Below are positions 61,805-64,000 of a DNA stretch of 64,000 nucleotides, piece after piece; the first letter of the stretch is position 1; every line of letters starts with the position of its first letter. The notes under the pieces are model-generated. The model did no database searches and was not told the DNA's origin. It worked only from the letters and a program-made list of their open reading frames with translations. Location: NCBI GenBank assembly GCA_035222895.1, contig JAVYIG010007162.1:1-64000 (forward strand), read 5' to 3'. The DNA is from Strongylocentrotus droebachiensis (taxonomy: Eukaryota > Echinodermata > Echinoidea > Camarodonta > Strongylocentrotidae). The translations under genes and the position numbers were made by a program.

Positions 61805-62999
61805 CTGTGTTTAGAAAAAAACAACAACAAAAACAAGATAGACAGAGTGGTAAATACACAATAAGAATGGATCCTTAAAAAAAATGAATAGTTAATTGTT
61901 AAGCAACGTCATTCGGCTGATATCCAAGAAAGAATTATATATTGGATATTACTGGCAAATTCCACACATTGTACATGTACATATATGTGCACATAAGACA
62001 TTTATGCTTAATAATTGTATAATCTTGCGGATGATGTCACTGACCTGGCTTTGAAATTTTTAAAGTCAAAATGATGCATCACCCATTTTAGATAGTGACT
62101 GAAGAAAACCTAACTCCAAGAAATAACTTTGGCTGTTCTGAGAGTGTTACTTGTCTTGCCCATTTATCCACAAGTTTCCAAACCAAAATGTATGAGAGAG
62201 GCATAGATTTAGATTAAGATATGGGCATCGCCATTTCGTGATAAATGTGACGTACTAGGCAAAGTCGTTCAACAAATAAATGTATTCAAATTTATCCTTT
62301 ATTCTACAATTGTCAGAATGCAACTTGCATAAAAAAGTTGGTGCTCTTTTGAGGTGATGGTTTTGCATACGAAGTAAAATTTGCTAACTGCTATTTGTCA
62401 GTCTTTATAATAAATGATCGAGTTACAATAGTTTGCCTTATATAAATATTCACCAAATATAATTTTTAATTTCTAAGCTATGATTTCCCTCACTGAAAAA
62501 TAAAGGTTTTGTTACTGGATTAAAAACCCACTTGCACCAACTTGAAGGATGAGTAGGAGAGAACAAGGGGGTTTGAACCCAATCTTGTGTTTCGACAACC
62601 ATGTAAAGATGGCCAACAAACATGGCACCAAAAAAGGAAGTGAAAAGTGTAATTTACCAGTACATGTACATGTCAAACAATTTCAAACTGACAGACCCCT
62701 TTTCAAAGTATAGATAACTTTCAAATTGCAGTCTTTGAAATGGCTATGTCAGGCAAGTCATATTACTGTTTTGGCGCAAATGGGTTTTTACCCAATCACC
62801 TAAATTGACCCCTGTATATTCAGCTGTGAAAAGTTTCTCAACAAATTTGGTACAAAAAGAAACAGGCAGAGGTACTAAAACAGAAAATGTGAAATATTTA
62901 CAATTCAGTATTTTAAACAATAGGCAATTTCCAAGGTGTATCCTATTTCTGACTTGTCCTGTACTGTACAATGCACCTTTTAATCCCTCTCATACGTAC
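61805..62999 (-). other. Gene A intron (1,195 bp)
   Basis: Bounded by GTACGT and TTTGTGTACACAG-like sequence (ACACAG). AT-rich. ORFs on both strands are short and unconvincing. Confidence 0.8.
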
Positions 63000-63264
63000 C
63001 GCAATTTTGGGTGCAGCTCATTGATGACGAGGTATACAGGCCACATGGATGTTTTGTTGGACTTAAAAATGGCTACTCCATCTGTGTTGATTTGGAAAGA
63101 GATGTGGATTTCCTTTTCACGCCTGTCTTGAGAAGTCCCATGGAAGAAGCCTTCGGAGTTGAAGTGACGCTTATAGAGGTCACCATCTAGCACATCTTCT
63201 ATGTTGTTGTCATGTTGTTTCACTCTCTCTGATCTGTACCTGAGGTTTTTCACAAAGTCTTTAC
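63000..63264 (-). CDS. Gene A, first visible exon: start of Tnp2-like DDE domain
   Basis: It follows a strong TTTTTTTTCTCAG acceptor and ends before GTACGT. It codes KDFVKNLRYRSERVKQHDNN, EDVLDGDLYKRHF, then EIHISFQINTDGVAIFKSNK and TSMWPVYLVINELHPKL. N-T-DGV (Asp61) is the expected first catalytic aspartate, and SxxSxWPVxLVINxLP is a hallmark of Tnp2-like transposases. It starts in phase 1 with no ATG, so at least one upstream exon, probably with zinc-binding Cys pairs, lies right of 63264 or outside the window. The three exons give 644 residues. Confidence 0.88.
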
Positions 63265-64000
63265 CTGAGAAAAAAAAAACATTATAAATTTATTGGGGTA
63301 CCAGTTACCAGCACCAAAGTTGCTCAACTAAAATGACTGAAAACCGCTTAATATTAGTGACAATATCACAACTAATCAAATATGCAAACTATAACTTTAA
63401 CATTGTCGCTGGCTTAGTGAAAAAGAAAGTTAATTAAATGCTTTAAATATTACTTCATTCCATATGCTTTAAAAGATGTGTCAAATATTTTTACACTCCA
63501 TCCAAATTAGGACTTCTAATGAGTTTTATTGCAAATTTGAAATCCATATATTTCAAAAAGCCCTCACAGTACATCTTAGTATGAATCGCTTTATCACACA
63601 CCATGCATGCACAAAATATTTTGTTGCAGCCTGTGACATAATTTCTGTTGCCTTTCACCTTCAAATCATACATGTACATGTATGGTATAGAATATATAAT
63701 TTTCATAATACAATTATGTCAATCCAAATGTGCCTTGACTTGGAAATCAAGGAAAAGGAAATGGAAATACTTGGGGGAACATTCTCACCCTGGCAGAACT
63801 GCATTCTAAAGTGGATGGATCTAGATCAATGTTTAAAGATCTAGACCCTGACGTTAGGTCTCCAAGTTCCAGCGTAAAAAGTGTCTGCTTATATTAGAAG
63901 CTCTGCTGACACGAAAGTCGAAACAGCTGGCCTCCCCAAAATTATATATTGTGATTCAGGATAAAGTTGTTTGTGTGTTAAACATCTACCGAGTCTACTA
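63265..64000. other. Upstream of gene A's first visible exon
   Basis: No upstream exon could be confirmed. A minus-strand frame at 63491-63706 has a Cys cluster (CNKIFCACMVC), but its splice context is weak. No transposon terminus is seen before the window ends. Confidence 0.4.

Noticed and set aside
1..64000. CRISPR arrays, operons, riboswitches, rRNA genes
   Set aside because: Direct repeats here are minisatellites without regular unique spacers. Gene structure is spliced and eukaryotic, and no rRNA-like sequence was recognised.

Overview
The window is animal nuclear DNA, most likely from a sea urchin or another marine deuterostome. The basis is an AT-rich background with GT-AG introns, many short inverted-repeat elements whose ends read GGGCCCATTTCACAAA or CTGGGGGGTGTTTCAC, tRNA-derived SINEs, very many CT/GA and poly-C tracts, and a SULF-type sulfatase gene with long introns. 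The species cannot be named from the sequence alone. There are no prokaryotic genes, operons or CRISPR arrays.

Region 1 (about 1-43,550, minus strand) holds the 5' part of an extracellular heparan-sulfate 6-O-endosulfatase gene (SULF1/2 orthologue). Four coding exons join in frame: 43316-43550, 42205-42447, 20099-20249 and 19099-19269. They encode a signal peptide, a basic Ser/Arg/Lys-rich spacer and the N-terminal catalytic core, including the C-x-P-S-R formylglycine motif. Intron 2 is about 22 kb. Everything left of 19099 appears to be intron 4, and the rest of the protein lies outside the window. Intron 3 holds two decayed copies of the 3' half of exon 3. The introns also hold TTAA-flanked inverted-repeat elements (one interrupted by another), SINEs, minisatellites and a degenerate telomere-like tract.

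Region 2 (43,551-48,521) is the sulfatase 5' flank. It has purine-rich microsatellites, a 493-bp foldback element with about 165-bp arms and an ATG target duplication, and a SINE remnant.

Region 3 (48,522-64,000) is a transposon-derived locus whose genes are all on the minus strand. A CACTA-type terminus at 48522 (CACTACACACTTAAAA) is followed by about 1.1 kb of subterminal direct and inverted repeats (TTGGGTAA, TTGCCCAAC), including an array of 67-bp units. Next comes a complete seven-exon gene of unknown function (gene C, 456 aa). Then comes the C-terminal half of a Tnp2/DUF4218-like transposase (gene B), an AT-rich 84-bp minisatellite, and three exons of a second, different Tnp2-like transposase with DDE-type motifs (gene A). 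The opposite CACTA end is not in the window. My reading, which is inference, is that genes B and C belong to one large CACTA-like element and that gene A's element is nested in it or placed next to it.
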